From Planctomycetota bacterium (GTDB taxonomy: Bacteria; Planctomycetota; Planctomycetia; Pirellulales; Lacipirellulaceae): a DNA stretch of 16,306 bases. Positions within the stretch are counted from its first letter, which is position 1. Each line of letters begins with the position of its first letter. Below, in pieces: positions 1 through 7,290 of this stretch. A model generated the notes under the pieces. That model saw only the letters and a list, made by a program, of their open reading frames with translations. It had not been told where the DNA came from and searched no databases. The position numbers were made by a program, and so were the translations under genes. Where the stretch lies: positions 1 through 16,306 of the forward strand of contig JAJDEE010000369.1 in NCBI GenBank assembly GCA_029259975.1. The letters run 5' to 3'.

Positions 1-2
1 TA

Positions 3-32
3 AAAGCATCATTTGTTTTGCGAGCGATGCTT
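3..32 (-). terminator. Possible intrinsic terminator of the cytochrome gene
   Basis: Read on the minus strand, a perfect 7-bp stem (AAGCATC / GATGCTT, plus-strand 4-10 and 26-32) encloses a 15-nt loop and is followed by a short run of T ending in A. It begins 3 nt after the stop codon of the cytochrome gene. The stem is short and AT-rich and the T run has only four bases, so termination is an inference from position and shape. Confidence 0.4.
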
Positions 33-35
33 AGT

Positions 36-2363
36 CTATTGCTTGGCTCGCGACAGTTGAATTCGCTGGAGTATTTCTCGTACGGCCGGGTCCTTGGGGC
101 GTAGTCGGTTCATCTGTTTGAGTGCTTCACCCGCCTGTTGCCAGTGCTGTTGCTTTTCGCAGATCAGTGCAAGAGCGAGCCAATTGGAGTAAGTATCTGG
201 CCCCAATTTGCAGGCGTCTTCGAGTGCCTGACGGGCTTCGTCGTACTTTCCGAGCAAATAGAGCAGCATACCACGTTGGTAACGCAGTTGAGCGTGCTCG
301 GGAAGTAGCTTGCAGTTGCGCGCCAGCAGTGCGGCCTCTTCTTCGCGAAGCTCATGGATCTCGGTAGGGTCGGCACCCGACTGCTCAAGCAGACTCGCTA
401 GTTTGTCGCGAACTCCCGAAAGATAGGGTTCTAAGCGTATCGCCCGACGTAGCGATTTGATGGTCGCCCGATTGTTGCCAAGCGATTGACTGAGCGCGGC
501 TAGATTCAGCTGCGCTGCCGCACGTTCTTGCATGACGTTTTGAGCACTACGATACTCGACAATTGCTCGGTCCAAATCGTCGCGGTATTTTGCATCGATC
601 AGCCGAGCCGCTTCACCGGCCAGTCGCCTAGCAGCGGCCAATCGAACTAGGCGAATGGGGTCTTCCAGATGAGCGGCCACTTGTTGTGGAAAACGGAGCA
701 GGAATTCGACCGACAATGCCCGTAATCCTGCCGTACGCACCATTGGACTAGCATCGTCGACAGCCTGCCGTACCAATCGCTGATTCGTCTGCGAAGGATA
801 GTTTGCGAGCAATTCAGTCGCGGTCGCACGCACGATGTCAGGCGTGTCTTTTCGGCGAAGTAGTTTTTGCAATAACTCAGTCGCTTTTTCGTCTCCGCGC
901 CATGCGGCGGCAATCGCGACGCCGTAATGAGGATCGTTGGGGCGTTTGTCACCGTACCATTCTCGCACTGCCATGGCCGCCCAGTCGGACGATTCTTCGG
1001 ACTTGGTGTGGCAACGGTTACATGCATTGGGTGTTTCGAGCTGGGCGCTCAGGTCGGGACGCGGGATGCGAAAGCTGTGATCGCGTCGACCGTCGATTAC
1101 CATGAAGTTCTGCTCGACCATATGGCAATTGACGCACTGCGTTGCCGCTGGATCGGTGTGATGGTGATGGGTTGGCGAGTCGTATTTGCCCGGCTGATGG
1201 CATTGGCCGCAGAGTCGATTGCCCTCGAATTTCAGCTCCAGCGAATGCGGGTTGTGGCAGTCTGTGCAGCGAATGCCTTCGGCGTACATCTTGCTTTGCA
1301 GAAACGAGCCGTAGACGTACACTTCGTCCAAAACCTGCCCGTCAGCGTGGTAAAGTCCCGCGCGCAGCAGCGAGGGGTCGAAATGATCCAAGTACTTTTC
1401 GTCGGCCTGATAGCCGGTGTGGATCTGTTGACGGCGCGAATGGCATGGCGCACAGGTCTCGACTTGCTCGGTCGAGGTAGCCTGCTTCAAATCCGACAGC
1501 CCATAGCCATGTCGACGATCCCAAAACAACGAGCGACTCTCAGCCAGTTCGACATGCAAGCTGCCGGGTCCGTGGCAAGTTTCGCAGCTCACGTCGATTT
1601 CGGAAAAAGTGGTTGTATAGGTATTCGATTCAGGATCGAAATTTTTCTGCAAGTTGGTCGAGTGGCACTCAGCACACATCGTATTCCAATTTTGTCCGAT
1701 GCCAGTCCAATGCAATGGGTCGCCCGGTTCGATTCGCTCATCTGTCACATCGGGCGGCGTCATATAGAACCACTCGTTCTTGATCGTATCCCACGAAACC
1801 CGCAGTACCTGTACACGTCCGTCAGGAAACTCGATCATATATTGCTGCAACGGCTCGACGCCAAAGGTGTATTTGATTTCGTAATCGTGGTGCTCACCGT
1901 CGGGACCTTCAGTGTTGACGAAAAACTTTTCGCCGCGACGGAAGAATTTGGTTGTTACATCGAATCGGGTAAATTTGGAATCCTTGAAATCACCTAGTAC
2001 CGACGCTTCGTTGGGCAGTTCCATCGCTCGATCGTGATGCGAGCCATGCCACTGTTCGCCCTGTGTCGTGTGGCATTGAACACACGAGTCGCGACCCATG
2101 TAGCGGGCTGTCGCGGTGGCAGGCAGCGCTGAGTACCAATCGGCGGCCGCGAAAACAATCATGCCCAGTAGCGGCAATACCATGACCCACTGTGGACGCC
2201 GTCCGGCAGCCAGAGATTGCATCAAAGTGTGTAGTCGCCCAGGCACCCCTTTTGAAGGCTGAGGCAGCAATGGGTCGAGCTGACTATGGGGATCGCGTTT
2301 GGGCACGAGTACTCGGAATTCTATTTCTGGTGGTTGGTTTGTTCGCTTGATATAGCATAACAT
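36..2363 (-). CDS. Octaheme c-type cytochrome with HEAT and TPR repeats, membrane anchored
   Basis: 775 aa. Eight CxxCH haem-attachment motifs are visible at about residues 94, 230, 260, 304, 366, 385, 410 and 448, spread like cytochrome c554-type multihaem proteins. A hydrophobic stretch at about 58-79 could anchor the protein or act as an uncleaved signal, placing the haems outside the cytoplasm. Residues about 480-590 are helical and HEAT-like, and about 595-770 contain TPR-like units (for example around 690-760 with Y..G.......A pairs). The likely role is periplasmic electron transfer or haem-mediated redox chemistry, with the repeats as a docking surface; the electron partner is not identifiable here. 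The longest ORF starts with ATG at 2363 and has no clear Shine-Dalgarno site. An in-frame ATG at 2222 (residue 48) would place the hydrophobic segment near the N-terminus and is a real alternative. No haem-lyase or quinol-oxidising partner lies nearby. Confidence 0.88.
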   Translation of the reverse strand: MLCYIKRTNQPPEIEFRVLVPKRDPHSQLDPLLPQPSKGVPGRLHTLMQSLAAGRRPQWVMVLPLLGMIVFAAADWYSALPATATARYMGRDSCVQCHTTQGEQWHGSHHDRAMELPNEASVLGDFKDSKFTRFDVTTKFFRRGEKFFVNTEGPDGEHHDYEIKYTFGVEPLQQYMIEFPDGRVQVLRVSWDTIKNEWFYMTPPDVTDERIEPGDPLHWTGIGQNWNTMCAECHSTNLQKNFDPESNTYTTTFSEIDVSCETCHGPGSLHVELAESRSLFWDRRHGYGLSDLKQATSTEQVETCAPCHSRRQQIHTGYQADEKYLDHFDPSLLRAGLYHADGQVLDEVYVYGSFLQSKMYAEGIRCTDCHNPHSLELKFEGNRLCGQCHQPGKYDSPTHHHHTDPAATQCVNCHMVEQNFMVIDGRRDHSFRIPRPDLSAQLETPNACNRCHTKSEESSDWAAMAVREWYGDKRPNDPHYGVAIAAAWRGDEKATELLQKLLRRKDTPDIVRATATELLANYPSQTNQRLVRQAVDDASPMVRTAGLRALSVEFLLRFPQQVAAHLEDPIRLVRLAAARRLAGEAARLIDAKYRDDLDRAIVEYRSAQNVMQERAAAQLNLAALSQSLGNNRATIKSLRRAIRLEPYLSGVRDKLASLLEQSGADPTEIHELREEEAALLARNCKLLPEHAQLRYQRGMLLYLLGKYDEARQALEDACKLGPDTYSNWLALALICEKQQHWQQAGEALKQMNRLRPKDPAVREILQRIQLSRAKQ

Positions 2364-2406
2364 TGGAGCAAAGGGTACTCAGCAGTTCAAAAACAAGGAA
2401 AGGACG

Positions 2407-2449
2407 CTAATCTGCACTAATCGTATTAGCGAAGATTAGTGCAGATTAG
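2407..2449. repeat. Perfect 16-bp inverted repeat built on CTAATC units
   Basis: CTAATCTGCACTAATC at 2407-2422 is repeated exactly in inverse orientation as GATTAGTGCAGATTAG at 2434-2449, with an 11-nt spacer. Each arm holds two CTAATC cores 10 bp apart, and the spacer contains a related ATTAGCG. It could form a stable hairpin in RNA or a cruciform in DNA. It is probably a member of a dispersed intergenic family; that part is inference. Confidence 0.9.
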
Positions 2450-2526
2450 TGTTCCAAAATTACAGTTTCTGGTCTTTCTTTTCCACGGAAATTGGAACTG
2501 CTGACACTGAAAGCCGACAACGAATT

Positions 2527-2643
2527 TCACCACGGAGCCACGGAGAACACGGAGTATTTTTCATCGAAAGAACAATGAATCTTGCCCTGCTTCAGTGGGT
2601 GATTTCTGCTATTTCCTCAGTGTCCTCCGTGCCTCCGTGGTGA
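2527..2643. repeat. Long inverted repeat built on CACGGAG units
   Basis: The left arm 2527-2554 carries three imperfect tandem copies of a unit ending CACGGAG, spaced 8-9 bp. The right arm 2616-2643 is its reverse complement at 25 of 28 positions. The spacer is 61 nt (2555-2615) and not obviously structured. Similar CCACGGAGGCACGGAG-like palindromes are, from general familiarity, common between genes in environmental bacteria including planctomycetes; copy number in this genome cannot be seen here. Confidence 0.9.
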
Positions 2644-2654
2644 TATTCTTTTCA

Positions 2655-2671
2655 CTTTGAGTAACTCAAAG
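2655..2671. promoter_or_regulatory. 17-bp palindrome, possible operator
   Basis: CTTTGAGTAACTCAAAG is a perfect dyad with 8-bp arms around a single central base. It lies 236 nt upstream of the response-regulator start and about 290 nt upstream of the cytochrome start, outside the neighbouring inverted repeats. The size and symmetry fit a homodimeric regulator's binding site, but nothing identifies the protein. Confidence 0.35.
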
Positions 2672-2907
2672 AAGGTAATTTGCTGCAATCGTTACAATCC
2701 CACCTGCTATTCACCTCTTGCAACGCCAATTCTGTTGACTCGCCGCAACCCGCGACGTACATATTTAGCGACAGTCTAGGTGAAATCTCCCCACGGTCGA
2801 TGCCGTCTCGCCCAAATTGTCGCTAACCGAACTACGCGATAGCTTGCGCTGGGGAGTCTCTGGACCTTACAGGTCGCCCCACCGCCTTACGCCGGGAGAA
2901 GAGGGCG

Positions 2908-4299
2908 ATGCTCACAGGATCTTTACACGGGTCACTACTGTTAGTCGACGACGATCGACATTTGCTGGAATCGATGGCCGATTGGCTCCGCGAACAAGGT
3001 CTCGTAGTCGACACGTCGACCGGCTACGGCGAGGCCCTCGAAAAGCTTCGCAATAAGAGCTACGAAATGCTGCTGGTCGACGTCCGTCTCCAGGACGGCG
3101 ATGGTTTCGATCTGCTCGAGCAAGTGCGTCGCAACTATCCTGCCAGCCATGTTGTGCTGATGACTGGCTACGGCGATGCCGATGCAGCAATCGAAGCCTT
3201 GCGAGCCGGTGCTGCCGATTATCTAACCAAGCCGCTTATCGATGACGAGCTGTTGATGACGATCGAACGTGCGTTTGCACAGCGACAGGTGATCGAAGAA
3301 AACGTTCAACTTCGCAAGGAACTCGACAAGCAATACTCGATGGGCAATGTCGTCGGGCAAGACCCGCGGATGCTCAAAGTGTTCGACATGGTCGAAAGCA
3401 TCGCTGACACCAAGGCGACGATTCTAGTCACCGGCGAAAGCGGCACCGGCAAGTCGATGATCGCCCGCGCGATCCATCGCAAAAGTAGCCGCGCCGCCAA
3501 GCCATTTGTCGAAGTCGCCTGCGGTGCTTTGCCCGAGAATTTGCTCGAGAGCGAGCTATTCGGCCACGTTGCTGGCTCGTTTACCGGAGCCACCAGCGAC
3601 AAGATTGGCAAATTCATGCAAGCCGACGGCGGCACGATTTTCTTGGACGAGATTGGCACCGCCAGCCCAGCAATGCAAGTGAAGTTGCTACGGGTGCTGC
3701 AAGAATTAGAATTCGAGCAAGTCGGCGGCGACAAAACGCATAAGGTCGACGTGCGGATCGTCCTCGCGACCAACGAAGACCTTTCCGAAGCCGTGGCAGA
3801 GGGTCGCTTCCGCCAAGATTTGTACTACCGTGTGAACGTCATCAATGTCGAGCTACCTGCTCTGCGCGAACGACGTAGCGACATCCCGCTACTGGCCCAA
3901 AGCTTCTTGCAAGATTTGCGCGAAGACACCAATCGTCCGATCGATGGATTCAGCGAAGAAGCGCTCGTCGCACTCGAAGGCTACGCTTGGCCGGGCAATA
4001 TCCGTGAGTTGCAAAACGTAGTTGAGCGAGCTGTGCTGCTCGGCAAAGAGAAGGTTATCGCTGCTTGCGACTTGCCTCGCGACGTTTCCGGCGGACCGAG
4101 TATCAATTTGCAACGCGTCGGTAGTATGACACTCAAAGAAGCTCTCGAAGAGCCTGAGCGGCAGATCATACGTGACGTACTCGAGTCGAATAATTGGAAC
4201 CGCAACGCCACAGCCGATTCCTTAGGCGTCAATCGCACGACGCTCTACAAAAAAATGAAGAAGCTCGGTCTCGAAGACGGCAAGTTCGCTCAACACTAG
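2908..4299 (+). CDS. NtrC-family sigma-54-dependent response regulator
   Basis: 463 aa with the three standard domains. Receiver (about 9-125): acidic cluster DDD 14-16, phosphoacceptor D58, T86 and K108. AAA+ domain (about 145-385): Walker A GESGTGKS 176-183, Walker B FLDE 245-248, and the sigma-54-contacting L1 loop written GSFTGA (223-228) rather than GAFTGA, keeping the key F and T. Fis-type helix-turn-helix (about 410-455). When phosphorylated by a histidine kinase it should oligomerise and drive open-complex formation by sigma-54 RNA polymerase. The ATG is preceded by purine-rich GGGAGAAGAGGG, supporting this start. No histidine kinase is adjacent, so it is an orphan regulator within this window. 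Its targets are unknown; no clear -24/-12 promoter was found here. The family assignment is secure but the specific orthologue is not. Confidence 0.95.
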   Translation: MLTGSLHGSLLLVDDDRHLLESMADWLREQGLVVDTSTGYGEALEKLRNKSYEMLLVDVRLQDGDGFDLLEQVRRNYPASHVVLMTGYGDADAAIEALRAGAADYLTKPLIDDELLMTIERAFAQRQVIEENVQLRKELDKQYSMGNVVGQDPRMLKVFDMVESIADTKATILVTGESGTGKSMIARAIHRKSSRAAKPFVEVACGALPENLLESELFGHVAGSFTGATSDKIGKFMQADGGTIFLDEIGTASPAMQVKLLRVLQELEFEQVGGDKTHKVDVRIVLATNEDLSEAVAEGRFRQDLYYRVNVINVELPALRERRSDIPLLAQSFLQDLREDTNRPIDGFSEEALVALEGYAWPGNIRELQNVVERAVLLGKEKVIAACDLPRDVSGGPSINLQRVGSMTLKEALEEPERQIIRDVLESNNWNRNATADSLGVNRTTLYKKMKKLGLEDGKFAQH

Positions 4300-4387
4300 T
4301 CGGACACCGCCACTTTTTGAATTTCGCGGCTGCCATTAGCGTTGAGGTGAGTCGAATTCTCGCCTCCTGCGATTCGCAGCTTTGATC

Positions 4388-4571
4388 TTAGGCGAGCGGC
4401 TGTTGAGAATTTACCTGATGGCGAAAGAATTGCTTGAAAATTAACCACGACGACATAACGGGCACTACGTAGATTTTACGTTGTGTCCGTTGTGTCGTTG
4501 TGGTTCACTTCGTTTGTGGCAAAAATGGATGTTGGTTGGGTCAGGTAAATACCTATCTGCCGCTCGCCTTA
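4388..4571. repeat. Outer inverted repeat (GGCGAGCGGC arms) enclosing another repeat
   Basis: Left arm 4388-4418 and right arm 4541-4571 are reverse complements at 25 of 31 positions. They share a perfect AGGCGAGCGGC block and a perfect TTACCTGA block, separated by 10 variable bases in both arms. The right arm ends exactly with the stop codon (TAA on the minus strand) of the exported-protein gene. The element sits between two convergent genes and could serve as a bidirectional terminator or 3'-end stabiliser. Confidence 0.8.
4443..4505. repeat. Inner inverted repeat with AACCACRACGACA-type arms
   Basis: Left arm 4443-4469 and right arm 4479-4505 pair at 23 of 27 positions around a 9-nt spacer. 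The right arm shows its periodicity best: on the minus strand it reads as successive ACACAACG-like units about 9 bp apart. It lies wholly inside the spacer of the 4388-4571 inverted repeat, which suggests insertion of one element into another or a composite hairpin. Confidence 0.9.
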
Positions 4572-5891
4572 CGGCAGAGGAATATCTTTCAGCGTGTACT
4601 CCACCGGCATCCGCACGATAGCTGCTGGGGTGCGATAGACCCAGGTGTATTGGCTGAGATCGCCGTCGGGTAAATCGAAAAAATAGGCTAAACCGACTTC
4701 GCTTTTAGATTGCATCGTAGTTTCGAAGCCGGCATGGTCGATCAACTCGCCCTGCTTGTTGAGCAGGTAGGTGCGATTCGAAAAGACCCAGCCTCGGTGC
4801 GATTCAAGACCTGTCTCGGCGCTTTCGACTTTGAGCCGCATGTGAACTTCCCACAGCTCTTGGTTCTTGCGAACTCCCCGCAGTTCGACGGTCACACCAC
4901 CGCGCGACTGGGTGGTGCCTTTGGGTTTGTCGAGATTATGGAATTTAAACTCGACTAACCGGCCTGGGACGAGAGCCGACATGGTTCCGTGGAAACTGGC
5001 CAGTTTTGATACACTGCGGGGCGGTAGAACAAGCGGGATCGTCAGCTCGGTGGCGTGGCTGCCTGATTGAACCTCGACGTTCAAAACGGTTTGCGTATTC
5101 GTTGGAGCGATGCGCGTTCCGTCATCAGCGGTGATTTCTAACGATTCGATAGGCTGTGACAGGGCAATCGGTCTTAGTCGAGGTTCCCAGGCGATTTCGA
5201 ATTCGACACGTGTGCCTTGTTGCGCGGGCGAGCGGAGATCGCGGCGAGCGACGACGTTCACTGCTTGAATGCGGAATGGTCCGGCGTAGCTCGCTCCCTC
5301 GGCACGCGGCAATGCACCCTGCTCGCGGTCGATGATGGCCAGGGTTTCTTCTTCAGAGAAGGGATAGACCGTCATATTGGTGGCATCGAGAATTTTATCA
5401 AGCGCCGGCCAAAACGGTTCGTCAGTCAGATCGATGGTCACCGGGCGAGGCGTCGCATCTTGTCCAAATTGCTCGCGATGGTCGGTCAGCCGATTGCCCG
5501 TCTGCGCGTGAATTTTCTCAAACAGTTCACCGAGTTCCATGCCTTGGGCAGAAAGCGTCAGTCGGCTAGCTGCCAAGACTCGGCTTGATTGCTCTGTTTC
5601 GATCTGTTTGCGCAGCCTCGCGAGACGTAGCCGAACTTCGGCAGGCATCCCTTCGATAGGGCTGGGCAGCAGCTCAAGGAAATCGTCGCACTGCTCGGCG
5701 CTGCCCGTCGGGGCTAGCTTGAGCAGTGACTGTTCTGCCTCGTCACGTCGGGCAGCATGGTCGTCGTTTAATTGCCGAACGAGTCGGTCGATTTTTTGTG
5801 CGGTAGCATTTTCGTCCCCGGTTTCTGCTTGCAAGCATGAGAAGGGCAGAAAGCAAAAGCCTAAGACAAACAGTCGGCGGAAAAAACGCAT
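4569..5891 (-). CDS. Exported hypothetical protein with HEAT-like and STN-like segments
   Basis: 440 aa, not recognised as a named family. The N-terminus (MRFFRR, then a hydrophobic stretch ending near LQA/E at about 22) is a good Sec signal peptide; a Cys at 19 is not in a canonical lipobox. Residues about 30-100 are helical with the pattern LVRQLNDDHAARRDEAEQSL, like the HEAT-type segments common in planctomycete exported proteins. Residues about 111-188 (LFEKIHAQTGNRL, VTIDLTDEPFWPALDKIL) resemble the secretin/TonB short N-terminal (STN) fold. The remainder looks beta-rich and has no visible catalytic motif. It may be a periplasmic binding or assembly protein; this is inference. It converges on the response regulator and diverges from the DUF1570 gene. 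Shine-Dalgarno support is weak. Confidence 0.85.
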   Translation of the reverse strand: MRFFRRLFVLGFCFLPFSCLQAETGDENATAQKIDRLVRQLNDDHAARRDEAEQSLLKLAPTGSAEQCDDFLELLPSPIEGMPAEVRLRLARLRKQIETEQSSRVLAASRLTLSAQGMELGELFEKIHAQTGNRLTDHREQFGQDATPRPVTIDLTDEPFWPALDKILDATNMTVYPFSEEETLAIIDREQGALPRAEGASYAGPFRIQAVNVVARRDLRSPAQQGTRVEFEIAWEPRLRPIALSQPIESLEITADDGTRIAPTNTQTVLNVEVQSGSHATELTIPLVLPPRSVSKLASFHGTMSALVPGRLVEFKFHNLDKPKGTTQSRGGVTVELRGVRKNQELWEVHMRLKVESAETGLESHRGWVFSNRTYLLNKQGELIDHAGFETTMQSKSEVGLAYFFDLPDGDLSQYTWVYRTPAAIVRMPVEYTLKDIPLP

Positions 5892-5982
5892 AGAAAACTC
5901 GCAAGATTGAAGGGCTAGTTGCTCTCATTGTAACGGGCATGATGCCTGTGACGACCACTACTTTTACATGTGAGCTAAGCTT

Positions 5983-6061
5983 TCGTAGGGCAGTGCTTCT
6001 AGCCTGCCCACTGAAAAAGAGCTTGCGAGTAGACGGACAGGCTAAAATCGCTGTCCTACGA
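5983..6061. repeat. 27-bp imperfect inverted repeat just upstream of the DUF1570 gene
   Basis: Left arm 5983-6009 (TCGTAGGGCAG...AGCCTGCCC) and right arm 6035-6061 (GGACAGGCT...CCTACGA) match at 22 of 27 positions, with a 25-nt spacer. The right arm ends 10 nt before the GTG start codon, so in mRNA the hairpin would sit against the ribosome binding site. TAGGACAGGC-type palindromes are familiar as intergenic elements in planctomycete genomes; this is recollection and was not searched. Confidence 0.85.
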
Positions 6062-6071
6062 TATTTCGAGG

Positions 6072-7166
6072 GTGAATAAGTTGATCAGGCGTGCGTTTCT
6101 TTGGACGGTGTTGCTGGCTGTGATGCTGGTGAGTAGGGAATCTGCCTGCGCCGAAGGTCCAGCCAAGTTTATGATGGCCACTCAGGTCGACGGGAAAAAA
6201 CTCGAAGGTCAGCCACTCGTGTGGGACCAGCGCCAGATGTTCATGTTGGGACGCGACGGTGCACTGTACGACTTTGTTCCCAGAGAGGCTGAAAACTCGC
6301 GTAAGATTGGACGTGGCTTTCGTGGTTATAGCATCGGTGAGATGCGGCAACGGGTGCGCAAAGAGTACGATCGTTCATTTGAAATCAGCACAACCAAGCA
6401 TTTTGTCGTGGTCCATCCACGTGGTGAGTGGAGTGCTTGGTCTGTGCGGCTCGAGTCGCTATATCGTTCGTTTGTGCATTACATGAATGTGCGAGGATTC
6501 AATCTTCAGTCGCCGAAGGTGCCGTTAGTGGCGATCGTGTTTCGCAATCAATCGGAATACTACCGTTATGCGGCTGCAAATGGCTCGAAGCTTCAGCCGG
6601 GTACACTGGGGCATTACGATCCGCAGAGCAATCGTATTTTTCTGTTTGACGCGAACAGCGGTCGTAGCGGAGGCAATTGGTCGAACAACGCCGAGACGAT
6701 CATCCACGAAGCGACCCACCAAACGGCCTACAATGTCGGCGTGCATCGCCGTTTTGCCGAGCAGCCACGCTGGTTGGTCGAAGGGTTGGCGATGATGTTC
6801 GAAGCTCGAGGCGTGTGGGATGCACGCTCGATCTATACACGTAAAGATCGTATCAATAGAGGCAGACTCCACGATTTTCTGCGCGGTCAGGGAACCCCCT
6901 CCAGCGGTAGAATTCGTCAGCTGATCGCCACGGACCAGCTGTTTCGTATTGACGCACGCGCGGCATACGCCGAGGCTTGGACGCTCTCGTTCTTTCTCAG
7001 CGAAACACGACCTATGCAATACAGTAGCTATCTCGCCCGCGTTGCGTCGCGCAAGCAGTTTAGTACGTATTCTGCACGGGCGCGGCTTGCCGATTTCGCC
7101 AAAGTATTTGGCGGCGATTTGGAAATGCTCGAAGTGCAGCTGCAGCGGTTTGTGAAAGAACTTTAG
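6072..7166 (+). CDS. DUF1570-type exported putative zinc metallopeptidase
   Basis: 364 aa. It has a signal peptide (LIRRAFLWTVLLAVMLVS, cleavage near ACA/EG at about 27). The core carries HEATH at 212-216 and, 21 residues further on, the WLVEGLA motif with E237. This HExxH...E arrangement is the gluzincin-like zinc site of DUF1570/peptidase MA-like proteins, which are abundant in planctomycetes. The upstream part (about 105-165: KHFVVVH...PLVAIVFRNQSEYYRYA) also fits that family. The substrate is unknown and the likely location is periplasmic or secreted. The start given is GTG at 6072. TTG at 6081 is an attractive alternative, because GAGGG at 6068-6072 would then be a well-spaced Shine-Dalgarno site and the signal peptide stays intact. 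The gene stands alone and is convergent with citrate synthase. Confidence 0.88.
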   Translation: MNKLIRRAFLWTVLLAVMLVSRESACAEGPAKFMMATQVDGKKLEGQPLVWDQRQMFMLGRDGALYDFVPREAENSRKIGRGFRGYSIGEMRQRVRKEYDRSFEISTTKHFVVVHPRGEWSAWSVRLESLYRSFVHYMNVRGFNLQSPKVPLVAIVFRNQSEYYRYAAANGSKLQPGTLGHYDPQSNRIFLFDANSGRSGGNWSNNAETIIHEATHQTAYNVGVHRRFAEQPRWLVEGLAMMFEARGVWDARSIYTRKDRINRGRLHDFLRGQGTPSSGRIRQLIATDQLFRIDARAAYAEAWTLSFFLSETRPMQYSSYLARVASRKQFSTYSARARLADFAKVFGGDLEMLEVQLQRFVKEL

Positions 7167-7217
7167 TGGGGGATTCGATTCGAAGGGTTCGGGAGTCTGG
7201 CAGAGTTTTTCTTGAAC

Positions 7218-7253
7218 CGCCAAGTGCGCCAAGAACGCCAAGAACGCCAAGAA
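7218..7253. repeat. Four tandem 9-bp CGCCAAGAA units
   Basis: CGCCAAGTG at 7218-7226 is followed by three exact CGCCAAGAA units at 7227-7235, 7236-7244 and 7245-7253. It looks like one arm of a palindromic element of the kind seen elsewhere in this window. No inverted partner arm was found before the citrate synthase stop, so it may be a half-element. Confidence 0.85.
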
Positions 7254-7290
7254 AAAAGGTAGCCGTTTACGGCCCTAGCTTGAACAGAGT

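Larger units (their letters stand above)
2364..2907. other. Divergent intergenic region without a supported gene
   Basis: This 544-nt spacer separates the divergent cytochrome and response-regulator genes, so it should hold both promoters, but no convincing -35/-10 pair or sigma-54 -24/-12 site was recognised. It contains two inverted repeats (2407-2449, 2527-2643) and a 17-bp palindrome (2655-2671). A 64-codon ORF at 2449-2643 lies mostly within the repeats and is not a credible gene. Confidence 0.7.

Noticed and set aside
927..1997. 356-codon plus-strand ORF opposite the cytochrome gene
   Set aside because: The opposite strand encodes eight CxxCH motifs and helical repeats in a full-length frame, while this ORF has no recognisable domain or signal; it is a shadow.
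6525..7250. 241-codon minus-strand ORF opposite the DUF1570 gene
   Set aside because: The plus strand has the HEATH...E motif and signal peptide, and this frame contains no family features.
7218..7253. CRISPR-like array
   Set aside because: Units are only 9 bp and directly adjacent with no spacers, and no cas genes are present.
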